This document shows positions 24,186 to 33,286 of a stretch of 64,000 bases of DNA, in pieces. A program made the translations under genes and the position numbers. The stretch comes from an uncultured Dehalococcoidia bacterium. GTDB taxonomy: Bacteria; Chloroflexota; Dehalococcoidia; Bin125. Within the stretch, counting starts at the first letter, position 1, and each line of letters opens with the position of its first letter. The notes below the pieces were generated by a model. That model saw nothing but the letters and a program-made list of their open reading frames with translations. It did no database searches and had not been told where the DNA came from. The DNA lies in assembly GCA_958295515.1 (NCBI GenBank), contig CATQGW010000004.1, forward strand, positions 241,127 to 305,126, in the 5' to 3' direction.

Positions 24186-27100
24186 TCAGTCATCGGCCGT
24201 CGTCACCTCCCATGCTCGCGGCCCGTCGTAACTGAACCCCACGTACGCTTCAACTCGACGATTCTCATCTTCTCCACGAATCAGCTGCCTGGGACGTACC
24301 GTCGCCGGCACAAAGAACGCAATGACGCCACCGTCCAGCTCTATCTCTCCCGCCTGGAAGCTCTGGATCTGTCGCACCCTTCCGCTCACACGCCGCAACA
24401 GTCGGGCATTCTCCCAGAATCCGTCCGCACCGGCGCCGCCACTCCAGTCTCCAAGTCGGGACTGGTGCACCAACTGTTCAATGCCATGACCGTGGCCGAT
24501 CCACTCATAGCTCAGCCTTCGAGTATGTCCACGCGGCGCATCTGCTCTCGATGTATCGACAAGCACACGCAATACGTCTCTCGCCGCGTAGTCGCCCTGC
24601 ATCGCGAGGATCGCGTTAAGTAGGTACGAGTAGTATGTCGCGTCTATCGATGCGTCCTCACGTCCGCGCCAATACTCAACTTGTTCCAGCACCGCCGGAA
24701 CGGTCGGCGGCCGACTGGTAAATCGGATCGCCTGCATCCACATTCTCAGGTCGCGCTCGCGCGCACCTTCTTGATCGATGTTCTCCCGAAGAAGCGTCAC
24801 CACGCGATCAACCTGCTTTTGGCCAATCTGCGACCAATCGTATCTCGCTCGTGCGTGGTATGTCCGGGCTATGAGTCGTCGCACCGACGGTCGATGAACA
24901 TCTTCCCGCGCCAGCAAATTGTTGAACTGTTGTATAGCCTCGTCGAAATTTCCATACAGTCGATCAAGCAGACCTGACTGTTCCTCTTCATATTGACTTC
25001 GTCCTCGACCTTCGCGTAGCCGCCGGACATCCTCTAGCAGATCCTGCACTTCGATCAATGCGTCGCGCAGATACTGCGGCACTCCACGACTCTGCACGAA
25101 CTCGGCAACCGGCATGCCGCGTGAACCACGATCCAAGAGGCGCAGCAGCATCTGCACCTCGGAAATATATCCATGTTCATTCTCTGGATTAAGCAGTCGC
25201 GACTCTCGGAAGTCGGCAGACGCACGCTCCGCAATATGTGCCAACTCGGTCAACTGTGCGGGATCGATACGGCCACTACCAAAGTCGTCAAGCATTCTGT
25301 AGATCTGCGCTCGCCGGACCATTCCGCGCTGGTGCATCACCAGCGGATCCCTACCTCCCGAGAGATCCACGGCTCGCTCCGCCGCTTCCAATGCCAGGTC
25401 AAAGTTCTGTAGGCGCATCCCGCGCAACCGGCACAGGTGTAGCCAAAAGTGATGCTCGTTGGAGAACGCATCGTCGCTTACGAGTTCCTCGAGTACTCGA
25501 TGTTGCGCCTGTAGGCCTGGCACGTCATCAACGAACCGTGAGAATCTGTTCCGTCCCTCTCGTGCTGTGCCCAAGAGCTCGCTCCCTTCACGCGCAACCA
25601 TTACCGTCGCCACGAGATCTCTCATGTCATCGCTGACGATCGTTTGCGCGCTGCCACGACAGAACTGGATGAATTTCACGCCCGCATCGGCCAGTCGGTT
25701 TGCCCAAGCCCGGGGATCACCACCCTCGCTCGGGCTCAGAATTTGCCGAATGAGTTGCTCTGCGATTAGTGAGTGTCCGATACGCCACTTAGTATCTGAT
25801 TCTTCAATCAGTAGCTCCGCAGTACTGTCACCGAACAGCCTTCTCAAGTCGGAATATTCACGCACCTCAAGGCTCAAAAGCTTACGCAACGCACGTGTTG
25901 GCACTCCACGCTGGCCATAGTGGTCAGCGATCGCAGCAAACAGCAACGCGTCTCGCCGCTGCGGGTCCAGCACCGCGATCCGCGCACTTACGAATGCATC
26001 GAGACCACGGAATTCATCCTCGTACGCCGTTAACGCGAAGTACACAGGCGTAATCACCGTCCGATCGTGACTGCTAGCCAACGCAAACAACTCGTCTCTG
26101 CGTGATTGGCTGTCGACATCGATCGACAGTACGTCGGCGAAGCGCCTCACCTCGTCGGGATCAAGGATCGAGTCAAGATCGAAAGCACGATCGGCGCGGG
26201 TTTGGCGCTCTAGCCGCCGCCTTACGTTCAACATCACGACGGGTAGACGTCGTTCGCGTGCTTCGTTGAAGAGGTCGTCCAGTTCCCGTTCCGTGATGTT
26301 CGCACCATCAACGACGAGCAGGACGGGCAACCTCGTTTGTCGATTGAGCAACGCCAGGTGCTCGACGGTGCTGTTTGGCGAAAAACGACGGAGCAGCCCA
26401 GTAGGGACCTGCTTGTGAAAGTCCCATGCGATGCGTCGACCAACGGTAGTCCCCCCAGCACTTGGCCGATGGTACAGATTCAGCCGCCGTGTTCGCCGCC
26501 GCCCACTATCATCGGCACCCAAATCCGACCGCACAGCGTCCTCGACGGCCTTCGTGATGGTCCTCTGGGCATCCTTTTGCAGATCGAGTGCTAGCCACGT
26601 GACTGTTCCGCCTCGGAGAAATGTGCCCACATCGGCGTCGGTCGCCCGAGATTGTACTCCGATCGACACGACTTCAACATCTTCAGCTATTCTGTTAGCC
26701 AAATCGCGTTCCAGTGTGAGAGGAACACCTCCGGCTGCTGGCACGATTGTCTCTTCCGGATCTCCTACTGTTTCCGCAACTTGCTGCTCAACTGCGCGGG
26801 CAAACAGATCGGGAGCCATCTCAACAGGGCGTGCAGTAGCATCATCGTTCGTTTGCATGTAGAAGCTAGCCAAATCAAGACACGATGTCGCGTCGCCAGT
26901 GACGAAAACAAAGCGAGCTACGACGGACCCTGCGTTGAACACAGAGTCAAGTTTCTCGATCACGTTCCTGAGGTAAGGTTGCAAGGCCGCGTCGCGCCAC
27001 AGGATGGTCACATAAACGTCTTGAGGACTCAGCTGCGCAGCCCATCGTTCGAACTCCTCGTTCAACGACCGGCCATAAGCGCGCTGCCATTCGCGAAGCG

Positions 27101-28046
27101 CTGCGCGCGGGTCCGTGTCGTTTGACTTCGGCATGGACTCTTCTCGCCCATCCAGTCCCCGTACGAAATACCAAGTCATCGACCGGGTGGACAGATCGCT
27201 GCCGCGCGGTGGGTCGCCCTTCGTGCGCAGCTTCAACACGCGACGCTGCTGGATGTTGGCCTTGGCGTGAGCGAGGACGCCCAGAGCGTCGCTGTGCGGA
27301 TCGAAGTCAAGCACCGCCGACCAGGGACCCGCGCCGAGTCCTGCCAGCTGGCCAGCGACATCGCCAAATCCCGCGTCCACCAAGAGAATGTGACGCACGC
27401 CAGCTGTTTCGAGATGTCCGACCTGCTCCAAGTATTGTTCCCACGGAGATGGACTTGCGAACTTGTTTTCATCATTCCCCGATGAGCCAGCATCACCTAG
27501 GCAGAAACGCCAGATTCGAGCTTGTTCATCTGCGGTCTGAGCTTCAGCATTCTGGGAGCCTCGTCGGTAATAGACACTATTCTCCCGGAAGCCGTCGTCG
27601 ATCGTCTTCTTGGGTGTGCATGGGGCGCTCATGTCTGGGTGAATCGTAATCAACCCAAGGAGGGCCTCGCCGTATTTGACCGTCTCGTAGAGGAACCGCG
27701 GGCAGTTATTCAGCAGACTTCGAGCAACGCTCTGTAGGTCGGCATCGTCAACGTTGCGATCGGAATCCTCGAGTCCCCAGAGCGCTGTGGCGCCATCTGG
27801 CTCTTTCTTGACCCCAAGGACGAGGTAAGCATCCTCTGATCTTGGCGTGTTTGCCAATGATGCCAAGTCTTTGGCGAAGTTCCGCTTGCGCTCATCCTTG
27901 GGCACGCCAAGCGACCTTCGATCACCACCACCGCCTGTGCCACCCAAAGCAGCTTTGGGGAAGCCGTAGCCCGTTGCCTTGAAGTCCAAGGTCTCGTCTT
28001 CGGAGCGCTGGAGCAACGACGCGATGATCTCTTGACTGCCACCCAC
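24186..28046 (-). CDS. SAMD9-like multidomain STAND-type NTPase with AlbA_2 domain (candidate defence protein)
   Basis: A 1,286-residue multidomain protein. Residues 10-175 fit an AlbA_2 (Schlafen-type) domain: E-T-L-D-F-K (18-23), F-A-K-D-L-A-S-L-A-N (57-66), Y-L-V-L-G-V (74-79) and a basic Y-Y-R-R-G-S. Residues 205-430 are a Rossmann-like region, perhaps a degenerate SIR2-like domain. The P-loop is unusual: H-R-P-S-A-G-G-T-T-V-G-R-R (526-538), without the standard Lys before Thr; a Walker B L-L-V-V-D ends at D580. From 700 to 1190 are helical, TPR-like repeats. Residues 1215-1286 look like an OB fold. This order is that known for animal SAMD9/SAMD9L. The GTG start follows GGAGG by six bases. 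It is a lone gene with lower GC than its neighbours. Antiviral function is inference. Confidence 0.75.
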   Translation of the reverse strand: MGGSQEIIASLLQRSEDETLDFKATGYGFPKAALGGTGGGGDRRSLGVPKDERKRNFAKDLASLANTPRSEDAYLVLGVKKEPDGATALWGLEDSDRNVDDADLQSVARSLLNNCPRFLYETVKYGEALLGLITIHPDMSAPCTPKKTIDDGFRENSVYYRRGSQNAEAQTADEQARIWRFCLGDAGSSGNDENKFASPSPWEQYLEQVGHLETAGVRHILLVDAGFGDVAGQLAGLGAGPWSAVLDFDPHSDALGVLAHAKANIQQRRVLKLRTKGDPPRGSDLSTRSMTWYFVRGLDGREESMPKSNDTDPRAALREWQRAYGRSLNEEFERWAAQLSPQDVYVTILWRDAALQPYLRNVIEKLDSVFNAGSVVARFVFVTGDATSCLDLASFYMQTNDDATARPVEMAPDLFARAVEQQVAETVGDPEETIVPAAGGVPLTLERDLANRIAEDVEVVSIGVQSRATDADVGTFLRGGTVTWLALDLQKDAQRTITKAVEDAVRSDLGADDSGRRRTRRLNLYHRPSAGGTTVGRRIAWDFHKQVPTGLLRRFSPNSTVEHLALLNRQTRLPVLLVVDGANITERELDDLFNEARERRLPVVMLNVRRRLERQTRADRAFDLDSILDPDEVRRFADVLSIDVDSQSRRDELFALASSHDRTVITPVYFALTAYEDEFRGLDAFVSARIAVLDPQRRDALLFAAIADHYGQRGVPTRALRKLLSLEVREYSDLRRLFGDSTAELLIEESDTKWRIGHSLIAEQLIRQILSPSEGGDPRAWANRLADAGVKFIQFCRGSAQTIVSDDMRDLVATVMVAREGSELLGTAREGRNRFSRFVDDVPGLQAQHRVLEELVSDDAFSNEHHFWLHLCRLRGMRLQNFDLALEAAERAVDLSGGRDPLVMHQRGMVRRAQIYRMLDDFGSGRIDPAQLTELAHIAERASADFRESRLLNPENEHGYISEVQMLLRLLDRGSRGMPVAEFVQSRGVPQYLRDALIEVQDLLEDVRRLREGRGRSQYEEEQSGLLDRLYGNFDEAIQQFNNLLAREDVHRPSVRRLIARTYHARARYDWSQIGQKQVDRVVTLLRENIDQEGARERDLRMWMQAIRFTSRPPTVPAVLEQVEYWRGREDASIDATYYSYLLNAILAMQGDYAARDVLRVLVDTSRADAPRGHTRRLSYEWIGHGHGIEQLVHQSRLGDWSGGAGADGFWENARLLRRVSGRVRQIQSFQAGEIELDGGVIAFFVPATVRPRQLIRGEDENRRVEAYVGFSYDGPRAWEVTTADD

Positions 28047-28148
28047 CTTCAGCCTCCGATTCCGGGCCGCTTAATGGTCGCGGATGGAGAATAGCCGACG
28101 ACGGCGTCGGTGCGCAAGTCAGGCTCCTCTGCCGTGCCCTCCAACCAC

Positions 28149-29507
28149 CTAAGCCCCGCTAATCGTCATCCGCCCCATTCGCAGCGTCGGCGCCGCCGTC
28201 GCCCCGAACCACTGCACATCATCCCCCACCGCATCAATCGACCTCAGCATCTCCCGCAAATTGCCCGACACATTAATCTCGCTCACCGCCTCCGCCAGCT
28301 CCCCGTTGCGAATGCGGATTCCCGCCGCCCCGCGCGAAAAATCCCCCGTCGTCAGGTTGATCCCAAACCCCATCAACGTCGTCAGATACAGCCCGTCCTC
28401 AATCTCTCCGATGATCGCCTCCGCCGGCGTCTCTCCGGCCGCGATCACCAGGTTGCCCGAACCAATCCAGGGCAGCCCGCCCACATCACGCAGCGCCGAA
28501 CCCGTCGTCGCCGCACCCACCCGACGCGCGTTATAACAATCAAACAGAAAGCCGCGAAAGACGCCCGCTTCGAGCAGCGGATTGACGCGCGTACCCACTC
28601 CCTCGCCGTCGAACGGACGCGAGCCCAGCTGCCCCGGCAGCGTCGCATCGTCCGCAATCGACAACAGCGGCGACGCCACCTCCTCACCCTCACGGTCCGC
28701 CAAAAACGTCGCGCCCCGATACAGCGCCTCGCCGCTCGCCGCCTGCGCCACAATCCCTGCCAGCCCCGCCGCCATACGCGGCTCCCAGACCACCGGCGCC
28801 TCGCGCGTTTCCCCCTTCTCCGCCCCCAGCTGCCGCAGCGCCCGCGCCGCCGCCTCGCGCCCCACCGATGCCTCATCTTCCAGACGGTGCAGCTGCCGCG
28901 CCGCGCTGTACCAGCCCGCATTGCGCAGCCGACCATCCTCCTCCTGCGCCATCACCTCCACGTAGAGCGACGCCGATGCGCCGCGGTACTCTCCCGCGAA
29001 GCCGTTCGTATCCGCCAGCGCAAACGCGCTCACCCGCGTACTGAACGCCGCGCCACCGCTGTTGCCAATTTTGGGAGAAGCATCCAGCGCCGCCTGCTCG
29101 CAGGCCAGCGCCCGCCGCGCCCGCTCCTCGCCCTCCAACTCGGAAATCTGCTCGTCGAACAGCCCAAGCTCGGCCGGCTGGCGCGCCTGCTCCGAGGGAT
29201 CCGGCAGCCCCGCGTGCGGATCCGGCTCCGACACCCGCGCCAGCTCCAGCGCCGTCTGCGCCGTCTCCGCCAGCCCCGCGTCCGTCACGTCGCTGGTCGA
29301 AACCACCGCCTGGCGGCCTTCCACAATCACCCGCAGCCCGACCGCGCGCGACGCCGCCTCCGCAACCTTCTCGATCTGTTGCAGCCGCACCTCCGTCGAG
29401 GAATTGGTCGAAGCCACCGCCACCGCGTCGGCCTGCTGCGCGCCCGCGCCGCGCGCCAACTCCAGCAGCTGCGCGGCCAGCTCCAGCGGCGAGCGTTCCG
29501 ACGCCAT
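28149..29507 (-). CDS. tldE: TldE/PmbA-family metalloprotease partner subunit
   Basis: A 452-residue member of the TldD/PmbA family that lacks an H-E-x-x-x-H motif, as expected of TldE. TldD and TldE form a heteromeric protease that unfolds and trims small peptides, such as modified peptide precursors or antitoxins. Family stretches include N-S-S-T-E-V-R near the N-terminus, A-S-A-S-L-Y-V-E, R-G-A-T-F-L-A-D-R and F-S-R-G-A-A-G-I-R-I-R-N-G near the C-terminus. Its ATG overlaps the tldD stop by one base (TAATG), so the subunits are made together. Confidence 0.9.
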   Translation of the reverse strand: MASERSPLELAAQLLELARGAGAQQADAVAVASTNSSTEVRLQQIEKVAEAASRAVGLRVIVEGRQAVVSTSDVTDAGLAETAQTALELARVSEPDPHAGLPDPSEQARQPAELGLFDEQISELEGEERARRALACEQAALDASPKIGNSGGAAFSTRVSAFALADTNGFAGEYRGASASLYVEVMAQEEDGRLRNAGWYSAARQLHRLEDEASVGREAAARALRQLGAEKGETREAPVVWEPRMAAGLAGIVAQAASGEALYRGATFLADREGEEVASPLLSIADDATLPGQLGSRPFDGEGVGTRVNPLLEAGVFRGFLFDCYNARRVGAATTGSALRDVGGLPWIGSGNLVIAAGETPAEAIIGEIEDGLYLTTLMGFGINLTTGDFSRGAAGIRIRNGELAEAVSEINVSGNLREMLRSIDAVGDDVQWFGATAAPTLRMGRMTISGA

Positions 29508-30976
29508 TACGCCGACATCCCCGCGCCCGCGCGCAGCTGCGTACCACCCACCGTGATCCCCGACACCAGCACCGTGGGTATGCCCACCCCGACCGGCACC
29601 GCCTGCCCATCCTTCCCGCAGGTCCAGCGCCCGTCGCTCATCTCCAGATCGTGCCCCACTCCCGTCACCTTGCTCAGCACATCAGGCCCGTTGCCGATCA
29701 GATTCACATCCCGGATCGGCGCGGTAATCGCCCCGCCCTCAATCAGGTAACCCTCGGTGACCGAGAACACAAAGTCCCCGTTGGAAATGTTCACCTGTCC
29801 CCCCGAAAAGGCCTTGCAGTAGATCCCGAAATCCACCCGCCCAATCAGATCCTGCGGATCGTCCTCGCCGGCCGTCATGTACGTGTTGGTCATCCGCGGC
29901 ATCGGAATGTGACGGAACGACTGCCGCCGCCCGTTCCCCGAAGGCGTAACCCCGAAATGCTCCGCCGAAATGCGATCCTGCATATACGCCGCCAGCACCC
30001 CGTCCTCGATCAGCAGATTGCGCCCCGCCTCGTTCCCCTCATCGTCGACATTCAGCGACCCGCGGCTCTCCAACAGCGTCGCGTCGTCCAGCACCGTCAC
30101 CAGCGGCGACGCCACCGACTGCCCAACCCGCTTCGAGTAGTTACTCGTCTCCTTGCGGTTGAAATCCGCCTCCAGCCCGTGCCCCACCGCCTCATGCAGC
30201 AAAATGCCCGAATCGCCCGCCGCCAGCACCACCGGGAACGTGCCTGCCGGCGCATCCTGCGCCTCCTGCTGTAGACGCGCCTGCCGCGCCGCCTCCTGCG
30301 CCAGCGACTCCGGGCTGTGCTCCTCGAAATACGCCATCCCCATCCGCCCCCCGCCGCCCCAGCGCGCGTTCCGCCGCTCGTCCCCCAAATCCGAGCGGCA
30401 GGAGACGTTGAACCGCACCAACGGCTGGTAATCCGCGACCAGCCGCCCATCGCTGCGCACGATCAGCACCCGCTTCTCCTCGTCGACCAGCGACGCCTCC
30501 ACCCAGGCAATGCTCGCGTCGTACTCGCGCGCCGCCGCGTCCGCGCGACGCAGCAACTCCACCTTCTCGCTCAGCGGCGCGCCCGTCGTAGGCGACGGCG
30601 CGGCATAGCGATCCGCCGGATACGACGCCGCCGTGATCTCAATCGGCCCCACATCGTCCGAGCTGCCGTGCGCGATCTGCGCCGCCGTCGCCGCCGCCCG
30701 ACGCATCGCCTCCAGCGACAAATCCTCGCTGTAGGCGTAGCCCACCGCGTCGCCCTCAACCACCCGAATCCCCACCCCCTGCGAGAGCGTCGACTGCGCC
30801 GAGGCCACCCGCTGATCCTCGTAGCTCAGCGCCCCGCTCCGCTTGTGCTCGAAATACAGCTCCGCGAACGTGCCCCCGCGCGACAGCGCCGCCGACAGCA
30901 CTCCGTCCGCCGCCGCCGCGTCAATCCCCAACCGTTGCGACCAGAACGCCCGCACCTGCTCCGCTGTCTCACTCAT
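29507..30976 (-). CDS. tldD: TldD-family zinc metalloprotease
   Basis: A 489-residue TldD. The zinc site is H261-E-A-V-G-H266 followed by G-L-E-A-D. Other family parts are Y-F-E-H-K-R-S-G-A-L near the N-terminus and M-P-R-M-T-N-T-Y-M. The end carries W-T-C-G-K-D-G-Q-A-V-P-V-G-V-G. It acts with TldE (next gene) as a cytosolic peptidase. Its ATG overlaps the stop of the upstream CoA transferase gene by four bases. No peptide precursor gene for a RiPP pathway is visible nearby, so a housekeeping role is more likely. Confidence 0.93.
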   Translation of the reverse strand: MSETAEQVRAFWSQRLGIDAAAADGVLSAALSRGGTFAELYFEHKRSGALSYEDQRVASAQSTLSQGVGIRVVEGDAVGYAYSEDLSLEAMRRAAATAAQIAHGSSDDVGPIEITAASYPADRYAAPSPTTGAPLSEKVELLRRADAAAREYDASIAWVEASLVDEEKRVLIVRSDGRLVADYQPLVRFNVSCRSDLGDERRNARWGGGGRMGMAYFEEHSPESLAQEAARQARLQQEAQDAPAGTFPVVLAAGDSGILLHEAVGHGLEADFNRKETSNYSKRVGQSVASPLVTVLDDATLLESRGSLNVDDEGNEAGRNLLIEDGVLAAYMQDRISAEHFGVTPSGNGRRQSFRHIPMPRMTNTYMTAGEDDPQDLIGRVDFGIYCKAFSGGQVNISNGDFVFSVTEGYLIEGGAITAPIRDVNLIGNGPDVLSKVTGVGHDLEMSDGRWTCGKDGQAVPVGVGIPTVLVSGITVGGTQLRAGAGMSA

Positions 30977-32202
30977 CCTGTGCTCCCATCCCTCGGCGGC
31001 GTCGCCCCCCGCGCACGCAGGTCCGCGATCTGCTCCGCCTCATAGCCGCACGCCGACAGAATGGCGTCCGCGTCCGCATTCAATCCCGGCGCGTGCCCCT
31101 GCACCGCGCCCGGCGTCTCCGAAAACCGCCAGGGCAGCCCCACCACTCGCCGCGTCCCGCCGCCCTCGTCCGGCAACTCCGTCAGATACCCGTTCGCCCA
31201 CACCTGCTCGCTGGACGCCACCGCTTCGTAGTCGTTCACCGGCGCGGAAGGGATGTCCGCCTCCCGCAGCCGTCGCAGCCAACCGTCTCGATCATCGAGC
31301 AGGAACGCCTCCTCCAGCAGCGCCTCCAGCGCCTCCGAGTTGCGCATCCGCACCGCCGCGTCGCAGAAACGCGGGTCATCCTCCCACTCCGGACGCCCCA
31401 GCATCTCGCACAGCGCGTGCCAGTTCTTCGGATCAATCACCGCCAGCACAAACCAGCGCCGGTCGCCCGCCTGATAGAAAGTGAACGTCGGCATCCGCCG
31501 CCGACGGTGATACGACTGCTCGCCCGTCCCCAAATACCCCGTCAGATAGACCGATTGCAGCGCAATCTGCGCGCCCAGCAGCGACACATCCACCTGCTGC
31601 CCCCGCGCCTTCCCGCGCCCCCCGTTGCGCTCCCGCTCCAGCAGCGCCGCCAGCATCGCCACGCAGGCCTGCATCGCCCCCACCTGATCCGCAAAGCCGC
31701 CCGGCAGCGTCACCGGCTCCGCCTCCGCACTGGCCGCGTGCAGCGTCATCACCCCGCCCGTCGCCTGCCCGATCACGTCGTAACCCGGCTCCCCCGCCTG
31801 CGGCCCCAGCGATCCGAACGCCGAAGCCGAGACCATCACAATCCCCGGATTCACCTCTCGCAGCGTCTCAAAGCCCAGCCCCAGACGCTCCATCACCCCG
31901 GGCCGGTAGTTCTCGATCACCCCGTCCACCCGCTCCGCCATCCGCAGCGCCGCCTCGCGCCCCGCCTCACAGCGCAGATCCAGCACAATCGACCGCTTGC
32001 CCCGGTCATGCGCCTCGAAATAGCGGTTGAATTCCCCCGCCCCGGCATCCACGCCGCGACCCGGATCGCCCCCGGGCGGCTCCACCTTCCAAATCTCCGC
32101 ACCCAAATCCGACAGCATCACCGTCGCGTGCGGCCCTTGCTGAAAGCGTGTGAAATCGAGAATTCGGTAGCCTGCGAGCGGTCCGGACATCAGCGCCCCC
32201 AT
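30973..32202 (-). CDS. CoA transferase, CaiB/BaiF family (class III)
   Basis: A 409-residue class III CoA transferase. The N-terminal G-Y-R-I-L-D-F-T-R-F-Q-Q-G-P, the stretch W-K-V-E-P-P-G-G-D-P-G-R and V-I-E-N-Y-R-P-G-V are characteristic. The expected catalytic Asp lies in P-G-Y-D-V-I-G-Q-A-T-G-G. It moves CoA between carboxylic acids; the substrate is unknown. Two starts are possible: the ATG at 32202 (CGGAG upstream) or the ATG four codons later, which is preceded by GGGGG. It overlaps tldD and is divergent from a small gene. Confidence 0.88.
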   Translation of the reverse strand: MGALMSGPLAGYRILDFTRFQQGPHATVMLSDLGAEIWKVEPPGGDPGRGVDAGAGEFNRYFEAHDRGKRSIVLDLRCEAGREAALRMAERVDGVIENYRPGVMERLGLGFETLREVNPGIVMVSASAFGSLGPQAGEPGYDVIGQATGGVMTLHAASAEAEPVTLPGGFADQVGAMQACVAMLAALLERERNGGRGKARGQQVDVSLLGAQIALQSVYLTGYLGTGEQSYHRRRRMPTFTFYQAGDRRWFVLAVIDPKNWHALCEMLGRPEWEDDPRFCDAAVRMRNSEALEALLEEAFLLDDRDGWLRRLREADIPSAPVNDYEAVASSEQVWANGYLTELPDEGGGTRRVVGLPWRFSETPGAVQGHAPGLNADADAILSACGYEAEQIADLRARGATPPRDGSTG

Positions 32203-32226
32203 TCGGCGAACTCCGAAAGTCTACCT

Positions 32227-32496
32227 GTGCCGCCCCGAGTTCGGCTCAGCACCGAAGACACGCAGCGCCTGCCCGCCCTCCTGGCGGCGGCCCACGCGCG
32301 CAATCTCGAATTCCCCAGCGAAGCCGAACCCGAAGCGCAGCTCGCCTGGCTCTGCCGCGCCTACGGCGCAGAGCGACCCCTCAGCGTCAACCTGCTCACC
32401 CTGCTGCTCTTCGAACACGGCGCGCACCGCTCGGCGGAAACCGTCGAGCGCCAGCTCGAAGCAGCCCGCCGCGCGGGGCTGCTCGACGACAAGTGA
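32227..32496 (+). CDS. small hypothetical protein
   Basis: An 89-residue open frame starting at GTG. It is helical, with R-L-S-T-E-D-T-Q-R-L-P-A-L-L near the start and a second half reading E-T-V-E-R-Q-L-E-A-A-R-R-A-G-L-L. Its codon bias (C-ending) matches plus-strand genes. No strong ribosome site is present. The composition and the otherwise empty gap suggest a real gene, but no family was recognised. Confidence 0.4.
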   Translation: MPPRVRLSTEDTQRLPALLAAAHARNLEFPSEAEPEAQLAWLCRAYGAERPLSVNLLTLLLFEHGAHRSAETVERQLEAARRAGLLDDK

Positions 32497-32523
32497 CACA
32501 ACACCGCCCGTTGTCGCTATCCT
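32494..32523 (+). promoter_or_regulatory. putative promoter before the SnoaL-like gene
   Basis: TGACAC at 32494-32499 and TATCCT at 32518-32523 with an 18-base spacer. The same TATCCT element precedes the LLM gene at 15263. The ATG follows 36 bases later behind CGAAAGGA. Confidence 0.42.
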
Positions 32524-32559
32524 GCACAGGCAACAGTCCGTATCCGAAAGGACCACACC

Positions 32560-32946
32560 ATGGCACTCGACGCCGCCGACACACTCGAAATCCTGCAGCT
32601 CGCCGCCCGCTACAACCACGCCATCGACTACGGCGACCCCGAGGCCTGGGCCGGCACCTTCACCGAGGACGGCACCTTCAACACCGCCCAGGGCGTCCAG
32701 CAGGGTCACGAAGCGCTGGCCCAGTTCGCCGCCGGCTTCGGCACCGGCATGGCCGGCGCCCGACACTGGACCAACAACCACATCGTCGACGGCGACGGCG
32801 ACAGCGCCACCCACACCTGCTACCTCAACCTCATCCAGACCAACGACAGCGCCAAGAGCATGATCACCGGCCTCTACGAGGACACCCTCCGCAAGGTCGA
32901 CGGCCAATGGCGCTTCACCAGCCGCACCGTCACCGCCGACGGCTAA
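32560..32946 (+). CDS. SnoaL-like/NTF2-fold protein
   Basis: A 128-residue NTF2-like fold protein. Typical parts are I-L-Q-L-A-A-R-Y-N-H-A-I-D-Y-G-D-P-E-A-W-A at the start, F-T-E-D-G-T-F, and the end strand R-K-V-D-G-Q-W-R-F-T-S-R. Members include small isomerases, dehydratases and ligand-binding proteins; the specific role is not predictable. The ATG has AAAGGA upstream. A REP-like repeat cluster follows. Confidence 0.85.
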   Translation: MALDAADTLEILQLAARYNHAIDYGDPEAWAGTFTEDGTFNTAQGVQQGHEALAQFAAGFGTGMAGARHWTNNHIVDGDGDSATHTCYLNLIQTNDSAKSMITGLYEDTLRKVDGQWRFTSRTVTADG

Positions 32947-32989
32947 CCCCCCCCCGAACAGGCGGGAACGACGGAAAGCCCCACACAAC

Positions 32990-33200
32990 CCCCCGTCGTT
33001 CCCGCCCTCCAACTCCGTCATACCCGCCCCCCAACTCCGTCATACCCGCGCTTGCCGCGGGTATCTCGCCGTCCGCCCTCCAAGCCCCTGCCACCAAATT
33101 CCGTCATTCCCGCCCCGCCTTTCCGTCATACCCGCGCCCCGCCGCGGGTATCTCGTCGCGCGCCCTCCAAGGGCCCCTCTCACTCCCAACCTCCCCTCAC
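32990..33200 (+). repeat. REP-like palindrome cluster (two full copies plus half-units)
   Basis: Full palindromes at 33042-33064 (loop CTTGC) and 33128-33151 (loop CCCCGC) with arms ATACCCGCG and CGCGGGTAT. Half-units of the CCGTCATACCC and CCGTCATTCCC types lie before each. All read in the plus direction. From 33200 to the next gene at 33287 there is only C-rich DNA and a possible -10, TATATT (33256-33261). Confidence 0.85.
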
Positions 33201-33286
33201 CCCCACCCCCCTGCACGCCTCGCCCCCAAACCCTCTAGAATGCTTCGCGTCCCCGTATATTTCACGGACCCAAGGGAGTGCGACAC

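Noticed and set aside
24186..28046. Simple STAND regulator or LuxR-type transcription factor
   Set aside because: No DNA-binding HTH at either end; the AlbA_2 head and OB-like tail fit the SAMD9-type architecture better.
28149..30976. TldD/TldE as part of a microcin/RiPP cluster
   Set aside because: No precursor peptide, immunity or export gene was visible in the surrounding region.
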